Numbered from the stretch's first letter, positions 45,211-56,598 are shown. The stretch: DNA of 64,000 nucleotides from Corynebacterium zhongnanshanii (GCF_014490575.1 NZ_CP061033.1:930001-994000), one strand, 5' to 3'. Made by a program: numbers and translations. The notes: a model not told the origin generated them from the letters alone.

Positions 45211-45377
45211 GCCCCTCATCTTAGTGAAAGTCACTACCTAAAGCCGAGGAAAATCACCTGAGAATTCCCTGAGAGTATATCTATAACGATTGTGTTGAGC
45301 TGTGCATTTGTTTTCTCAGTGCCACTGGTACTAAAGTAATCCGCGTTGCCTTCACAACTGTGAAGAGCTTCACCCAG

Positions 45378-45463
45378 GTCCGGGTGGCGGAATGGCAGAC
45401 GCGCTAGCTTGAGGTGCTAGTGTCCTACTAATGGACGTGGGGGTTCAAGTCCCCCTCCGGACA
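45378..45463 (+). tRNA. tRNA-Leu (anticodon GAG)
   Basis: An 86-nt class II tRNA: acceptor GTCCGGG pairs with TCCGGAC; D arm TGGCGGAATGGCAGACGCG; anticodon stem CTAGC/GCTAG around loop TTGAGGT, with anticodon GAG at 45411-45413; a long variable arm (TGTCC...GGACG); T arm GGGGGTTCAAGTCCCCC. CCA is not encoded. It reads CUC/CUU. Confidence 0.95.
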
Positions 45464-45505
45464 CACTTCTTTCCCTCCGTGATCAGCTTTGGGGGTTCAC
45501 AGCTT

Positions 45506-46219
45506 ATGGATCAGCAGAGGGAAACCCACACACAAGACACGGGGCGTCCTCACTTTTTCCGCAAGTATCGGAAGATTTTCCTCGCCATTGTCCTGTTGCT
45601 CGCCCTGCTGGCGCTCATGCGCTTCGCGCCACTCCCTGATCCCGAAGACATCAGAAACCGGGTCCAAGCCGCAGGAACCTGGGCTCCAGTGGTGTTCATC
45701 GTGCTCATGGTGTTTTTCACGCAATTCCCCCTGCCCCGCACCGTGTGGACGATTGCTGCCGGCCTGCTCTTCGGGGCCGTTCTGGGCAGCGTTGTGGCGC
45801 TGATTGGCCTGTCGCTGTCTGCCATGATCTCGCTGACCTTAGTCCGACGCCTCGGCCGACGTTGGGTCGAAAAGAAAACTCAGGGAGACAACCGCCTGCA
45901 CCTTCTCCAGGGCATCGTGGCTGAGCGTGGATGGATCGCGGTCCTGGGTATGCGGATGGTCCCGGCCATCCCTTTTTCCATCCTCAACTACTCCTGCGGG
46001 TTGGCGATGATGCCCATGGCTGGCTTCCTCTTCTCCACGGTGGTGGGGTCGGCGCCAAACACCATTGCCACGGTGATGGCAGCGGACGCCCTGGCGTCGG
46101 GTTCCAGTCCATGGATCCTGGCCTTGAGCTTCGTGGTTGTAGTCAGTGGATTTGCCTTGTCTGCCCGAGAGCTGCTGAACTGGCGTGCCCAACTCAAACA
46201 ACACGACACGTCGGTGTAA
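45506..46219 (+). CDS. TVP38/TMEM64 (DedA-like) membrane protein
   Basis: A 237-aa protein with five or six hydrophobic segments. The SNARE-associated/DedA-like core is seen as TQFPLPRTVWTIAAGLLFGAVLGS and RMVPAIPFSILNYSCGLAMMPMAGFLFSTVVGSAPN, with the RxVPxxPF...NY motif and the G-rich re-entrant loop. Members are implicated in lipid flipping or ion-coupled transport; no role is known here. I begin at ATG 45506 (MDQQRETH), since upstream codons overlap the tRNA. GGGGG is about 11 nt upstream. Confidence 0.85.
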   Translation: MDQQRETHTQDTGRPHFFRKYRKIFLAIVLLLALLALMRFAPLPDPEDIRNRVQAAGTWAPVVFIVLMVFFTQFPLPRTVWTIAAGLLFGAVLGSVVALIGLSLSAMISLTLVRRLGRRWVEKKTQGDNRLHLLQGIVAERGWIAVLGMRMVPAIPFSILNYSCGLAMMPMAGFLFSTVVGSAPNTIATVMAADALASGSSPWILALSFVVVVSGFALSARELLNWRAQLKQHDTSV

Positions 46220-46229
46220 CTTAAGGGGT

Positions 46230-46874
46230 ATGTTCGCAATCCATGCATCGTACCGAGGTCGCTCTCGTCGACGGGCTGCCTATGTACGCGACATTGTTCA
46301 CGCACTCTCCCAATCCGCCGCAGTCCTGTCCGTGGACGCCATCGGCGTGGAAGATTTTGTCTGCCTGTCGGACAATGCAGAACACACCGGCGGCCTGGTG
46401 CTCAGCCTGCTTCAGGCGGGAGACTTCGCCATCGGCATCGGCGTGATTGCCGGAGCCGAGTCTCAGCTCAACGAATACTACGACTCTGTTGAGGAGATCC
46501 ACCAGCACCTGAAGGACGCGGCCCAGCGGACAATCCAACCCAGCCTCAAGGCAACGCACGTGGCCGTGCGGGTCGAGATGCCAGGCCCCGGTGCGGTGGT
46601 CGCCCCGGGATATGCCTCCGAGGTGGCCGACGACGTGGTGTCCGCCTTTACACTCCTCGCCCACGTGCTGGCCCGTCGCACCAAAGAAGGCCGCGAGGCC
46701 ACTGCCCTGTTGCGATCGGGTCTGAGCCAGAGTGAGGCCGCGGCCGAAGTGGGAATATCAAAGCAGGCTATGAGCCAGCGCTTAGCCGCAGCCGGATGGC
46801 AGGCCGAGCAAGCGGGATGGAACCTCGCCATCCACATGCTCGCCCGCGTGGAGCAGCTGCAGTCCCCCTACTGA
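46230..46874 (+). CDS. SatD-like helix-turn-helix protein
   Basis: A 214-aa cytosolic protein. The N-terminal half (MFAIHASYRGRSRRRAAYVRD) resembles the start of SatD-family proteins (a beta-alpha fold beginning with a hydrophobic strand and an SRR loop). The C-terminal third has a sigma-70 region 4-like helix-turn-helix: LLRSGLSQSEAAAEVGISKQ. It could regulate the upstream TVP38 gene, 10 nt away; that is inference. The ribosome site AAGGGG is unusually near the ATG at 46230, so the start is not secure. Its stop overlaps the convergent SPFH gene by 7 bp. Confidence 0.6.
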   Translation: MFAIHASYRGRSRRRAAYVRDIVHALSQSAAVLSVDAIGVEDFVCLSDNAEHTGGLVLSLLQAGDFAIGIGVIAGAESQLNEYYDSVEEIHQHLKDAAQRTIQPSLKATHVAVRVEMPGPGAVVAPGYASEVADDVVSAFTLLAHVLARRTKEGREATALLRSGLSQSEAAAEVGISKQAMSQRLAAAGWQAEQAGWNLAIHMLARVEQLQSPY

Positions 46875-47995
46875 CCGAGGGAGTTCGTAGGTGCGGCCTG
46901 GTCCACGGTCTTCGCGGCCTCGGCATTGGCCTGAGCCACTGCCTCGGCGATCTCCTCCGTAGCGCTGGACTGCAACCAGTGCTCCTCCTCGTCCTCCGTC
47001 GCCAGCTTCTTCGTCTCCTCGTCCACCGGAGCGGGCTCGAAACGGAACACACCATCGGAATCTGCGGAGCCCATGGAACGGGCGAACTGCTGCAGAGAAT
47101 CCCCAAACTGTGTAGGAATCATCCACGTCTTATTAGCGTCACCCTTGGCCAACTCAGGCAGCGTCTCTAAGTACTGGTAGGCCAGAACCTCCGGCGTGAT
47201 CTGCGAGGAGCGGATCGCGGCGCTGACCTTCATGATCGCCTTGGCCTTACCCTGGGCCTCAATGTAGGCGGCAGCACGGGAACCCTCAGCGCGCAGGATC
47301 TCCGCCTGGCGCTCAGCCTCGGCAGCCAAGATCCGCGCGTGTTTTTCACCCTCGGCAGACAAAATCTTGGACTGCTTCTCACCCTCGGCGGTGCGGATAT
47401 CGGACTCACGCTGACCCTCAGCGGTCAGAATCATGGCACGCTTCTCACGCTCCGCGCGCATCTGCAGCTCCATGGACTTCTGGATGCTCGGTGGCGGATC
47501 AATCGCCTTGAGCTCCACGCGCGCGATGCGCAGGCCCCAGTTGGTGGTTGCGGTGTCCAACTCTCCACGAAGCCGCTGGTTGATGGTCTCACGGGACGTG
47601 AGGGTATCCTCCAGCATCATTCCACCCACCACGTCACGCAACGTGGCGGTAGAGACCTGCTCCACGCCCACCAGGTAATCGTTTACGCCGTAGATGGCCG
47701 CGGCGGCGTCGTTAATTTGGAACGTCACAACGGTATCAATCGCAACGGTCAGGTTATCTTTGGTGATCACGGCCTGCGGCGGGAAACTCACCACCTGCTC
47801 GCGGATGTCCACCTTGGCGCGGATGCGGTCGATGAAGGGGACAAGGAGGGTGAGCCCTCCAGATACGGTGTGGGTGTACTTGCCGAGACGCTCGATGACC
47901 GCTGCCTCGCCCTGAGGAATCAGGGCGATGGATTTCAGCATGATCACAATAATGAGCGCGACGACGATACCCGTGACAATGAGTGATGGTGACAT
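46868..47995 (-). CDS. SPFH/band 7 (stomatin-like) membrane protein
   Basis: A 375-aa protein: an N-terminal membrane helix (about 5-22), the SPFH domain (IPQGEAAVIERLGKYTHTVSGGLTLLVPFID) and a long coiled coil of near-repeats of AEGEKQSKI and AEAERQAEI type (about 190-245), then an acidic tail with a GLN-rich end. Such proteins form ring or microdomain scaffolds in the membrane. It follows the NfeD gene by 36 nt, the classical partner arrangement. Confidence 0.9.
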   Translation of the reverse strand: MSPSLIVTGIVVALIIVIMLKSIALIPQGEAAVIERLGKYTHTVSGGLTLLVPFIDRIRAKVDIREQVVSFPPQAVITKDNLTVAIDTVVTFQINDAAAAIYGVNDYLVGVEQVSTATLRDVVGGMMLEDTLTSRETINQRLRGELDTATTNWGLRIARVELKAIDPPPSIQKSMELQMRAEREKRAMILTAEGQRESDIRTAEGEKQSKILSAEGEKHARILAAEAERQAEILRAEGSRAAAYIEAQGKAKAIMKVSAAIRSSQITPEVLAYQYLETLPELAKGDANKTWMIPTQFGDSLQQFARSMGSADSDGVFRFEPAPVDEETKKLATEDEEEHWLQSSATEEIAEAVAQANAEAAKTVDQAAPTNSLGQ

Positions 47996-48031
47996 TTGTC
48001 TACTCTCTTCGCTGGTAGTGGGCTTAGCGTG

Positions 48032-48472
48032 CTAGATGCCTTTCCAGACGATCGCGGTATTCCCGCGGATCTCAAGAACCTGCACCACGTCTCCCTGCTC
48101 TAAATCTTCGCCGGCGTGTGCGGCCTGGGCGGTCCAGAAATTGCCGTCGATGGAGACCATCCCGGAGGATCCGGATGCCGCAGAGATCGCTTCCACCACG
48201 GTGGCGGTTTTGCCCTCCAGCTCTTTGGTGCTGAAGCGCTCAGAGCCGGAATCGGTGTGAAAGCGTTTCTTCAACAGAGGTCGAATTGCCAGCAACGTCA
48301 CCAGGGAGGAGACAGCAAAGGTGACGATTTCCACCCACAGCGGCACGTCCGCGAGTGCCACGCCGGACACGGCGAGCGCGGACAATGCCAGCATCAGGAG
48401 GGAAAAATCCATCGTGAGCATTTCGGCAACAGCGAACACTACAGCGACGATTAACCAAACAATTGGACCCAT
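48032..48472 (-). CDS. NfeD-family membrane protein
   Basis: A 146-aa short-form NfeD: three N-terminal membrane helices (about 3-75, beginning MGPIVWLIVAVVFAVAEM) and a C-terminal OB fold (about 82-145, LEGKTATVVEAI...GDVVQVLEIRGNTAIVW). Short NfeD proteins lack the protease domain and pair with SPFH proteins, as with the next gene. There is no strong ribosome site by eye, but the start matches the family. Confidence 0.88.
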   Translation of the reverse strand: MGPIVWLIVAVVFAVAEMLTMDFSLLMLALSALAVSGVALADVPLWVEIVTFAVSSLVTLLAIRPLLKKRFHTDSGSERFSTKELEGKTATVVEAISAASGSSGMVSIDGNFWTAQAAHAGEDLEQGDVVQVLEIRGNTAIVWKGI

Positions 48473-48530
48473 AGCTCTACCTTATCTGTTGGCAGCATTT
48501 TGTGCAGAGAACAATTCCACGCAAGGAATT

Positions 48531-48578
48531 GTCCAGCGGTCTAATAGTCCAGTGTCCTAATCGTCCAGCCACCTAATA
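48531..48578. repeat. Three tandem 16-bp imperfect repeats over a stop codon
   Basis: GTCCAGCGGTCTAATA (48531-48546), GTCCAGTGTCCTAATC (48547-48562) and GTCCAGCCACCTAATA (48563-48578) are head-to-tail. Read on the minus strand each has a TTAG that yields a stop, and the innermost contains the stop of the DUF3097 gene. Confidence 0.7.
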
Positions 48579-49418
48579 ACCCTGCGGCTCGGTCACAAAA
48601 TCAATCAACCGTTCCACCGCGCAGATCAGCGAGGAATCGAGATCGCGGAAACTGTGCACGGAACGGTACACCCGCGCCCAGCCCTCGCGCGGAGTCCCCC
48701 ACCCCAGTCGCTCGCACACTCCTGTCTTCCAATCCTCCCCGCGCGGCACCTGTGGCCAGGCTGTGATCCCCACGCTGGAGGGCTTCACCGCTTCCCAGAT
48801 GTCAATGTACGGATGGCCGGTGACCATGACGTGCGGTCCAAGGCCCCGGGCGACCTGGGATTCCTTGGTTCCTTCAATGAGGTGGTCGGCCAGCACGCCC
48901 ACGCGTCGGTCGGCGGTAGGTCCGAACTCCCGCAGCATCTCCGGCAAGTTGTCCAGCCCCTCGATGAACTCGACCACCACTCCCTCGACCCGCAGGTCAT
49001 GGCCCCACACCTGCTCCACGATGGCGGCGTCGTGCAGTCCCTCCACCCAGATGCGCGAAGGGGCAGCAACCTTGGCCTGAACCCCCTGCACCTTCCGGGA
49101 GCCGGAGTTGGACATGCGCTGCTGCGGCGGGAGGAGCGTGGGGTCGATGTAGCGCGTCAGCGTGACTTGCTGCCCCTCCAGCAGGAACGCTCCCTCGCGG
49201 AGTTTAAACAGGCGGGTGGCGCCGTAACGATCCTCGAGGCGAATGAAATCCCCCTCCGCAGTTCGTTCCCCGCCGACGATAGCGCCCACGAAATCATCCG
49301 CGATGACCTCGACAACCATGTCCTTTTCCGCAGGGATCTGGGGATAGGTCTTCCGTGCTTGGCGGGCATGACCCTTGAGAATATCGCCGCCATAGGGATC
49401 GTGGTGATTGAAGCTCAT
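48573..49418 (-). CDS. DUF3097-family protein (Toprim-like motif)
   Basis: A 281-aa conserved actinobacterial protein. The stretch RIWVEGLHDAAIVEQVWGHDLR looks like a Toprim-type metal-binding beginning (VEGxxDA), followed by VVVEFIEGLDNLPEM and GVLADHLIEGTKES; a C-terminal HPYIDIWEAVKP segment is conserved. A nuclease or primase-like activity would be inference only. The start at 49418 (MSFNHHDPYGG) is chosen for similarity; upstream in-frame codons reach 49469. It is divergent from the 310-aa gene, with starts 19 nt apart. Confidence 0.78.
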   Translation of the reverse strand: MSFNHHDPYGGDILKGHARQARKTYPQIPAEKDMVVEVIADDFVGAIVGGERTAEGDFIRLEDRYGATRLFKLREGAFLLEGQQVTLTRYIDPTLLPPQQRMSNSGSRKVQGVQAKVAAPSRIWVEGLHDAAIVEQVWGHDLRVEGVVVEFIEGLDNLPEMLREFGPTADRRVGVLADHLIEGTKESQVARGLGPHVMVTGHPYIDIWEAVKPSSVGITAWPQVPRGEDWKTGVCERLGWGTPREGWARVYRSVHSFRDLDSSLICAVERLIDFVTEPQGY

Positions 49419-49437
49419 GGGCAACAAGCTTAGGCTA

Positions 49438-50370
49438 ATGCGGGTGACATACATCGAATCTCCCAACACTTTGTATCGACAGCTGTGGTCGCCTGTGCAA
49501 AATACTGCCCTGTGGTTGGGCTGGTGGTTGCATGACGTGATCGGTGCGGATTATGTGATCGATGCGTTTCATGCGGTGCAGGGCTCGAGGCATCGGGTCG
49601 TGTTCGCCGATGAGGTGGCGGCGATCGCCCCGGAGATCCTTCCGGAGGCGCCGGTCGCGGGGTTGGTGGGTCTGATGGCCAAGGCCCGCGAGGTGACCGA
49701 GGAGGCGCCGATGGGGCTGGAGGATCGCCCGTTGGTGTCTTTGTTGTTGGCTGGCCCTGGCGATGTTCCCCTGTTGCCCGCGGGGACGGGCGCTGCCGAT
49801 CATGTGATGCGGGTGGGATCTGGGATTGTTTTATCCGACGCCCAGCCTGCTCGGTGCCACGTCCTCGTCCCAGATGTGGGTGTGGTGTCGGGTGAGTCTC
49901 CGAGGCAGGACCACGCTCCAGGTCTCGTTTCTGGCGGGGGTTTCGAGGGCTTTCCCGAGGAGGTTTTGTGGACGTGGTACGTGGTGGATCAGCCCGTGCC
50001 TCCGCTGCCCGTGTACAGTCCGGGAGAGGCCGATGAGATGCTGCGCCACGCGGTGGAGAACTCCACCCGGATGGTGGAATCTTCGGGCCACAGCCCGGGG
50101 CTTGTGTCCTTCCGCGGTGGCGCGCAGGGCGTTCGCTTGGCGGTGGGAAGCCTGGCCGATGCCTTTGGTCTGCCTGGTGTCCCACCGGGGGTTCCCACGC
50201 GGAGCCAGCGCCTGATGGCGAGGGCGGACACAGTGGCGGCGATTATTGACCTGAGCACACGATCGGCAGGAGGCGCGGATCTGGATCCGCACCTCCTGCC
50301 GATGATGAAAGCTGTCCGTGTGGCGCGGATGGTCGCCGTGGACTATGCCCTGCGGGAGCTGGTGCGCTAG
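49438..50370 (+). CDS. Conserved hypothetical protein, 310 aa
   Basis: A soluble-looking protein, MRVTYIESPNTLYRQLWSPV. The N-terminal half has DYVIDAFHAVQGSRHRVVFAD and alternating beta/alpha character; a C-terminal helical region ends ARMVAVDYALRELVR. There is no signal peptide, membrane helix or known catalytic motif. AGG is the only ribosome-like sequence. Coding is supported by codon use and by the lack of alternative genes over 900 bp. Family not recognised. Confidence 0.65.
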   Translation: MRVTYIESPNTLYRQLWSPVQNTALWLGWWLHDVIGADYVIDAFHAVQGSRHRVVFADEVAAIAPEILPEAPVAGLVGLMAKAREVTEEAPMGLEDRPLVSLLLAGPGDVPLLPAGTGAADHVMRVGSGIVLSDAQPARCHVLVPDVGVVSGESPRQDHAPGLVSGGGFEGFPEEVLWTWYVVDQPVPPLPVYSPGEADEMLRHAVENSTRMVESSGHSPGLVSFRGGAQGVRLAVGSLADAFGLPGVPPGVPTRSQRLMARADTVAAIIDLSTRSAGGADLDPHLLPMMKAVRVARMVAVDYALRELVR

Positions 50371-50403
50371 CAGCCTTCAGCGCGAGGTGCCCGCGCTAGC
50401 GCG

Positions 50404-52356
50404 TCACTCGATCAAGCGCACGGCCATGGGCTGGATCCCGCTCCAGCGGACGTTGGACACCTGCACCGTGGAGCCGGACTGTGGTGCCTCGATCATCTGT
50501 CCGTTACCGAGGTAGAGCGCCACGTGCTGGCTGCCGCCTGGTCCCCAGAAGAGCATGTCTCCACGCTTTGCCTCAGAGACCGGCACCTGCCGACCGGCGG
50601 TGTATTGGTATCCGGAGTAGTGGGACAGCTGGATGCCCACGGCTGCGAAGGCGTACATCATGAGGCCGGAGCAGTCGAAGCCTACCTTGGCGTAGTCGCC
50701 GTGGGCGTCTGCTACTCCACCGTCGCGGATGCCGAGTGTTGGGCCGTTCGGTCCGCCGCCACCCCAGGCGTAGCTCACGCCCAGCTGGGAGTTGGCGCGT
50801 GCGATGACGCGTTCGATCTTTGCTGCGGCATCCCCGGAGGTGTCCACGCTGGAGTCAGCGGGCTTGGTGCTCTGAGTGGTCGCGGTTCCGTTGGTGCCGG
50901 TGGTGCCCGTAGCGCCGGTGGTAGTGGAGTCCGAGTCCGTGGTTCCAGTGGTACCCGTGGTCGAGTCCATGGTGTCGGTCGTGCCACCGGTGGTCGAATC
51001 CGTCGTTCCCGTGGTTGCGGTTGCCGTAGCGCTGTCCGTGGTGGTCGTCGTAGTACCGCCACCAGTGGTGGTGGCGTTGGCTTGGTTCGCCATGGCTGCG
51101 TCGTACTGCTCACCGGCGACCCGGCGGCCTTCCTTGATGGCTGCCTGGGCGGCGGTCTTCTCATCACCCTTACCGGCGTAGGCTGTGAAGCCTGCCAGCA
51201 CAGCGGCCTCGCCCGCCTTCACCAGGCCGTTAATAGCCTGTTGGCGCTGCGAGTCACCGGAGGAGGAGCCTTCAAACGTGGTTTGGATTCCGGATACATC
51301 AGGAATTTTGACGGATGACGTGGCCTTCTTCTTTTTCCCGCCCTTGGCGGTACCCGCCCAGGGGGTGACATCGGCGGAGTTGGAGTCCATGTCGCTGTCA
51401 GCGTCGGACGCGTCGCCCTCAACCGCCTGAGAATCCTCCGCGGCTTGGGTGTCTTCTGCGGCCTGAGTCTCCTCAGTCTGAGCCTCTGCCTCGTCCTCAT
51501 CCTTGGCTGCGTCGATAGCGCTGATGTCGTTATCGGCCTTGCTGACCGCTTCCTCGGCGGCGCGGCGCTTATCAAAGCTCGACGCCTCTGGGTTGGAGTT
51601 AGCCAAGGTATCGACAGCGCTGCGCGCAGCGCGGAGACGAGCCTCTGCCTTCTCGCGGTCAACCTTCAGCTGCTGATAGCGCTGCTGAAGTTCGGCCAAG
51701 GTGTTCATGGACTGCTGAAGAGCTTCGTTCGCCTGGTTGTATGCATCGACTGCGGAGGACAAGGCACTGTCCGCAGTGGATCGGGATGCACGCAACGTGG
51801 ATTCTTCGTTGGCGGTTTGGGTACGAGCAAGGTCGAGGCGATCAACCTCGGACTGCTGCTTCTCCGTGGCCAACTTGATAAACGAGCTGCGATCAAGAGT
51901 GTCAGCAACGGCATCGGAACCGCCAGCGGCCAGGTTCACCGCCAGGGCGTCGCCGCCCTGTGCGTAGGCGGATCGAGCGATCTCGTCCAGCTTGCTCTGG
52001 GCATCCGTGACGTCCTTGTCACTCTTGTCCAGGCGTTCGCGAGCTGAGTTCACCGCGTCCTGGGCCTTCTGGGCCTCATCCTGCGCCTGAGCGAGGTCAA
52101 CGCGGGCCTTGTTACTGGACTCGCGCAGTCCCCCGATCTTTCCTTCAAGTTCAGACACTTGACTCTCAGCGTCGGTTACCTGACCAACAAGGTCGGCGAG
52201 GTAAGACTCGACGGATGCCTGATCGTCTGCCAGGGCGGTAGGGAACGTAGTCGCATGGAAGGTGACGCCTGCGGTTGCAGTGAACGCCAAGAGTGCGCGA
52301 CTGCTCCGCCCGATCTTTGCGGTAGTCGCGCGGCGTTGGATCTGCCGTGTGCTCAC
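50404..52356 (-). CDS. NlpC/P60 peptidoglycan endopeptidase, RipA-like
   Basis: A 650-aa secreted cell-wall hydrolase. Residues 1-42 form a signal peptide (ending PTALA). About 43-270 is a long coiled coil (QVTDAESQVSELEGKI...), 290-420 is acidic and low complexity, 430-510 is Thr/Ser/Gly-rich. The C-terminal NlpC/P60 domain (about 525-650) has catalytic Cys in FDCSGLMMY, His in SQHVALYLG and Glu in MIEAPQSG, the RipA C-H-E pattern. It should cleave D-Glu/DAP peptides at septation. The coiled coil is usually autoinhibitory or FtsEX-contacting. It corresponds in place to C. glutamicum cg1735 beside acn. Confidence 0.9.
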   Translation of the reverse strand: MSTRQIQRRATTAKIGRSSRALLAFTATAGVTFHATTFPTALADDQASVESYLADLVGQVTDAESQVSELEGKIGGLRESSNKARVDLAQAQDEAQKAQDAVNSARERLDKSDKDVTDAQSKLDEIARSAYAQGGDALAVNLAAGGSDAVADTLDRSSFIKLATEKQQSEVDRLDLARTQTANEESTLRASRSTADSALSSAVDAYNQANEALQQSMNTLAELQQRYQQLKVDREKAEARLRAARSAVDTLANSNPEASSFDKRRAAEEAVSKADNDISAIDAAKDEDEAEAQTEETQAAEDTQAAEDSQAVEGDASDADSDMDSNSADVTPWAGTAKGGKKKKATSSVKIPDVSGIQTTFEGSSSGDSQRQQAINGLVKAGEAAVLAGFTAYAGKGDEKTAAQAAIKEGRRVAGEQYDAAMANQANATTTGGGTTTTTTDSATATATTGTTDSTTGGTTDTMDSTTGTTGTTDSDSTTTGATGTTGTNGTATTQSTKPADSSVDTSGDAAAKIERVIARANSQLGVSYAWGGGGPNGPTLGIRDGGVADAHGDYAKVGFDCSGLMMYAFAAVGIQLSHYSGYQYTAGRQVPVSEAKRGDMLFWGPGGSQHVALYLGNGQMIEAPQSGSTVQVSNVRWSGIQPMAVRLIE

Positions 52357-52623
52357 GTAAAACTCCTGTAGAACTCTTCGTGTGACGCACTGATGAGGTG
52401 GTGCCGCCGTACCGCATGTGGCACGCGCGTCTCCCCGGTCCGGCTAATCGCACTTCCCCATGCGGCTAGTACCGGTCCCGAAAGAGACTCTTGCGCTCTT
52501 CACGGTGTGGCATGCGATTCCTCATGTGAATCACAGTGGGTCAAATCCGTAACTCAGACTGACAGCAAGAACCCTAGGACACTCTGGTCAATCCTGTGAA
52601 CTCTTTTCCCGCTTACACCATGC

Positions 52624-52650
52624 TTCACATTAGTCACATGAGTCGCGACT
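52624..52650. promoter_or_regulatory. 9-nt spaced direct repeats upstream of the RipA-like gene (MtrA-like box)
   Basis: TTCACATTA, GTCACATGA and GTCGCGACT follow one another at 9-nt spacing (52624-52650). MtrA sites in mycobacteria are GTCACA-type direct repeats and ripA is an MtrA target there, so this is a candidate MtrA box. By-eye match only. Confidence 0.45.
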
Positions 52651-52656
52651 GCTGAC

Positions 52657-52685
52657 TTGACCAGGGCGTTACCAGATCGTTATAT
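52657..52685 (+). promoter_or_regulatory. Sigma-70-type promoter-like sequence
   Basis: TTGACC (52657-52662), 17 nt, TTATAT (52680-52685) on the plus strand. No plus-strand gene starts before acn at 53706, so it may give an unannotated RNA or be fortuitous. Confidence 0.3.
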
Positions 52686-52691
52686 AAGAAT

Positions 52692-52707
52692 TGTGATACT
52701 CGTCACA
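52692..52707. promoter_or_regulatory. GlxR (CRP-family) binding site
   Basis: TGTGA-TACTCG-TCACA is a perfect TGTGA-N6-TCACA palindrome, the CRP/GlxR consensus. It lies 335 bp upstream of the RipA-like start and beyond the DUF6676 terminator. GlxR would link cell-wall hydrolase expression to cAMP. Confidence 0.65.
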
Positions 52708-52779
52708 TTTTAGAAAGTGGCGGCGTGGTGTGTTGCGAAACCCTCAAGTAGCCCCATAACTCTCAATGGAAAAATGAGA

Positions 52780-52805
52780 CCCGTCAAGCCTGTGTGCTTG
52801 ACGGG
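52780..52805 (-). terminator. Rho-independent terminator of the DUF6676 gene
   Basis: A perfect 10-bp stem CCCGTCAAGC/GCTTGACGGG with a 6-nt loop. On the minus strand it is followed by TCTCATTTTTCC, a fair U-rich tail. It begins 26 nt after the gene's stop. Confidence 0.75.
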
Positions 52806-52830
52806 AAAGATAGTTATTTTTGCTGCGGAA

Positions 52831-53409
52831 TTACCGGCGATGACGGGATATCTCTGATCGCTTCTTTACGTGCGGGAAAGTGATGAGCACGGCCCAGGTA
52901 GAAATCAGAACTGTGACGATCACTGCAGTCAAGGTTAGGGAATTGACGGCAAGGGTTGATTCAGGCTCTGCGATGGCATGAAGGTAGCTCTCGATAGATT
53001 CGGCTGACTGTTCGCCTGAGAGCTTCGGCAGGTTCTTCTCAATCCGAGCTCGCGAAATGGAGGTAGACACTGTGTCGTTATGGCGGCCAGCTTGGGTATC
53101 CACCACCACGGTGTCCGCATCCGTGTTGTCCAGTAGTGCCTGCCCGATATCGCGTGCGAATTGTCCGTTCTGCTCACTCCGGCTCACCACAACCACCTTG
53201 ACTACCCCAAGGGCTTCCTTCATTGCGGGATCTGCCAGCGTTGAATCAATAGATGCCTGAATATTGTCGGACAGCGTTGTGACGGAGGCTTCGGCGTCGG
53301 GTCCAAAAAGATCGGAGGAGACATAGACGTCACCGGTGCGCAGGACGTTGGCTATCGCGGGGAGGTCAACGGTTCCCAAAGACCCAAAAGACGTGGCGTC
53401 TAAGGACAT
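52831..53409 (-). CDS. DUF6676-type membrane-anchored protein (Rv1476-like)
   Basis: A 192-aa protein with a cytosolic-looking or extracellular alpha/beta N-terminal domain (VVVVSRSEQNGQFARDIGQALLDN, like a TPM fold) and one C-terminal membrane helix (about 157-178, SLTLTAVIVTVLISTWAVL) with a basic tail KKRSEISRHRR. The genes ripA, this family and acn are adjacent in mycobacteria too (Rv1475c-Rv1477). Divergent from acn; followed by a hairpin terminator. Function is unknown. Confidence 0.78.
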   Translation of the reverse strand: MSLDATSFGSLGTVDLPAIANVLRTGDVYVSSDLFGPDAEASVTTLSDNIQASIDSTLADPAMKEALGVVKVVVVSRSEQNGQFARDIGQALLDNTDADTVVVDTQAGRHNDTVSTSISRARIEKNLPKLSGEQSAESIESYLHAIAEPESTLAVNSLTLTAVIVTVLISTWAVLITFPHVKKRSEISRHRR

Positions 53410-53527
53410 CTATAGCTCCAAAAATAGAAGTAATTCACTGGTGTGCAGCGACGGGCTACCCAGGTTTTTACCAGCCTCACTAGTTTAGGGGGGTTCGTGA
53501 CACGCTGGTAGCCCACCAATTCGGCAG

Positions 53528-53543
53528 CATAACGACCGTACTG
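53528..53543. promoter_or_regulatory. AcnR operator in the acn promoter region
   Basis: CATAACGACCGTACTG fits the C. glutamicum AcnR consensus as I recall it (CAGNAC-NNN-C-GTACTG) with one mismatch. It lies 163 bp before the acn start, with a TACACT (53581-53586) possible -10 downstream. A CGTCGCGCGACG palindrome (53560-53571) lies between. acnR itself is downstream of acn. Confidence 0.65.
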
Positions 53544-53705
53544 TTAAACTCTGAGTCGACGTCGCGCGACGACTTCTGCCTACACTGTAGTAGTTGGCAC
53601 CCGCGCCCAACGTCCTTGACGAACTCGGACCACAAAGCACCGATACCCTCGATGCTTTCGCGGTGGCGACACGAACGACTAAGAGAAGAGACTCAGGAGC
53701 TACCT

Positions 53706-56489
<2,784 letters not shown>

Positions 56490-56523
56490 TCATCCACCAG
56501 CGCTCACGGAGCTCACAGGATGA

Positions 56524-56598
56524 GGCTTCCCCGCTCTAAGGGAAGCCACCACGATGAAGGCGGCGCGCGTTGAGACGATTTCTCAACCCCGCCGCCTT
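56524..56598 (+). terminator. Two hairpins between acn and acnR
   Basis: GGCTTCCC/GGGAAGCC (56524-56531/56540-56547, 8-nt loop), then a composite stem AAGGCGGC...GCCGCCTT (56557-56564/56591-56598) with inner TTGAGA/TCTCAA, followed by TGTT. They probably end or attenuate acn transcription before acnR. Confidence 0.6.
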
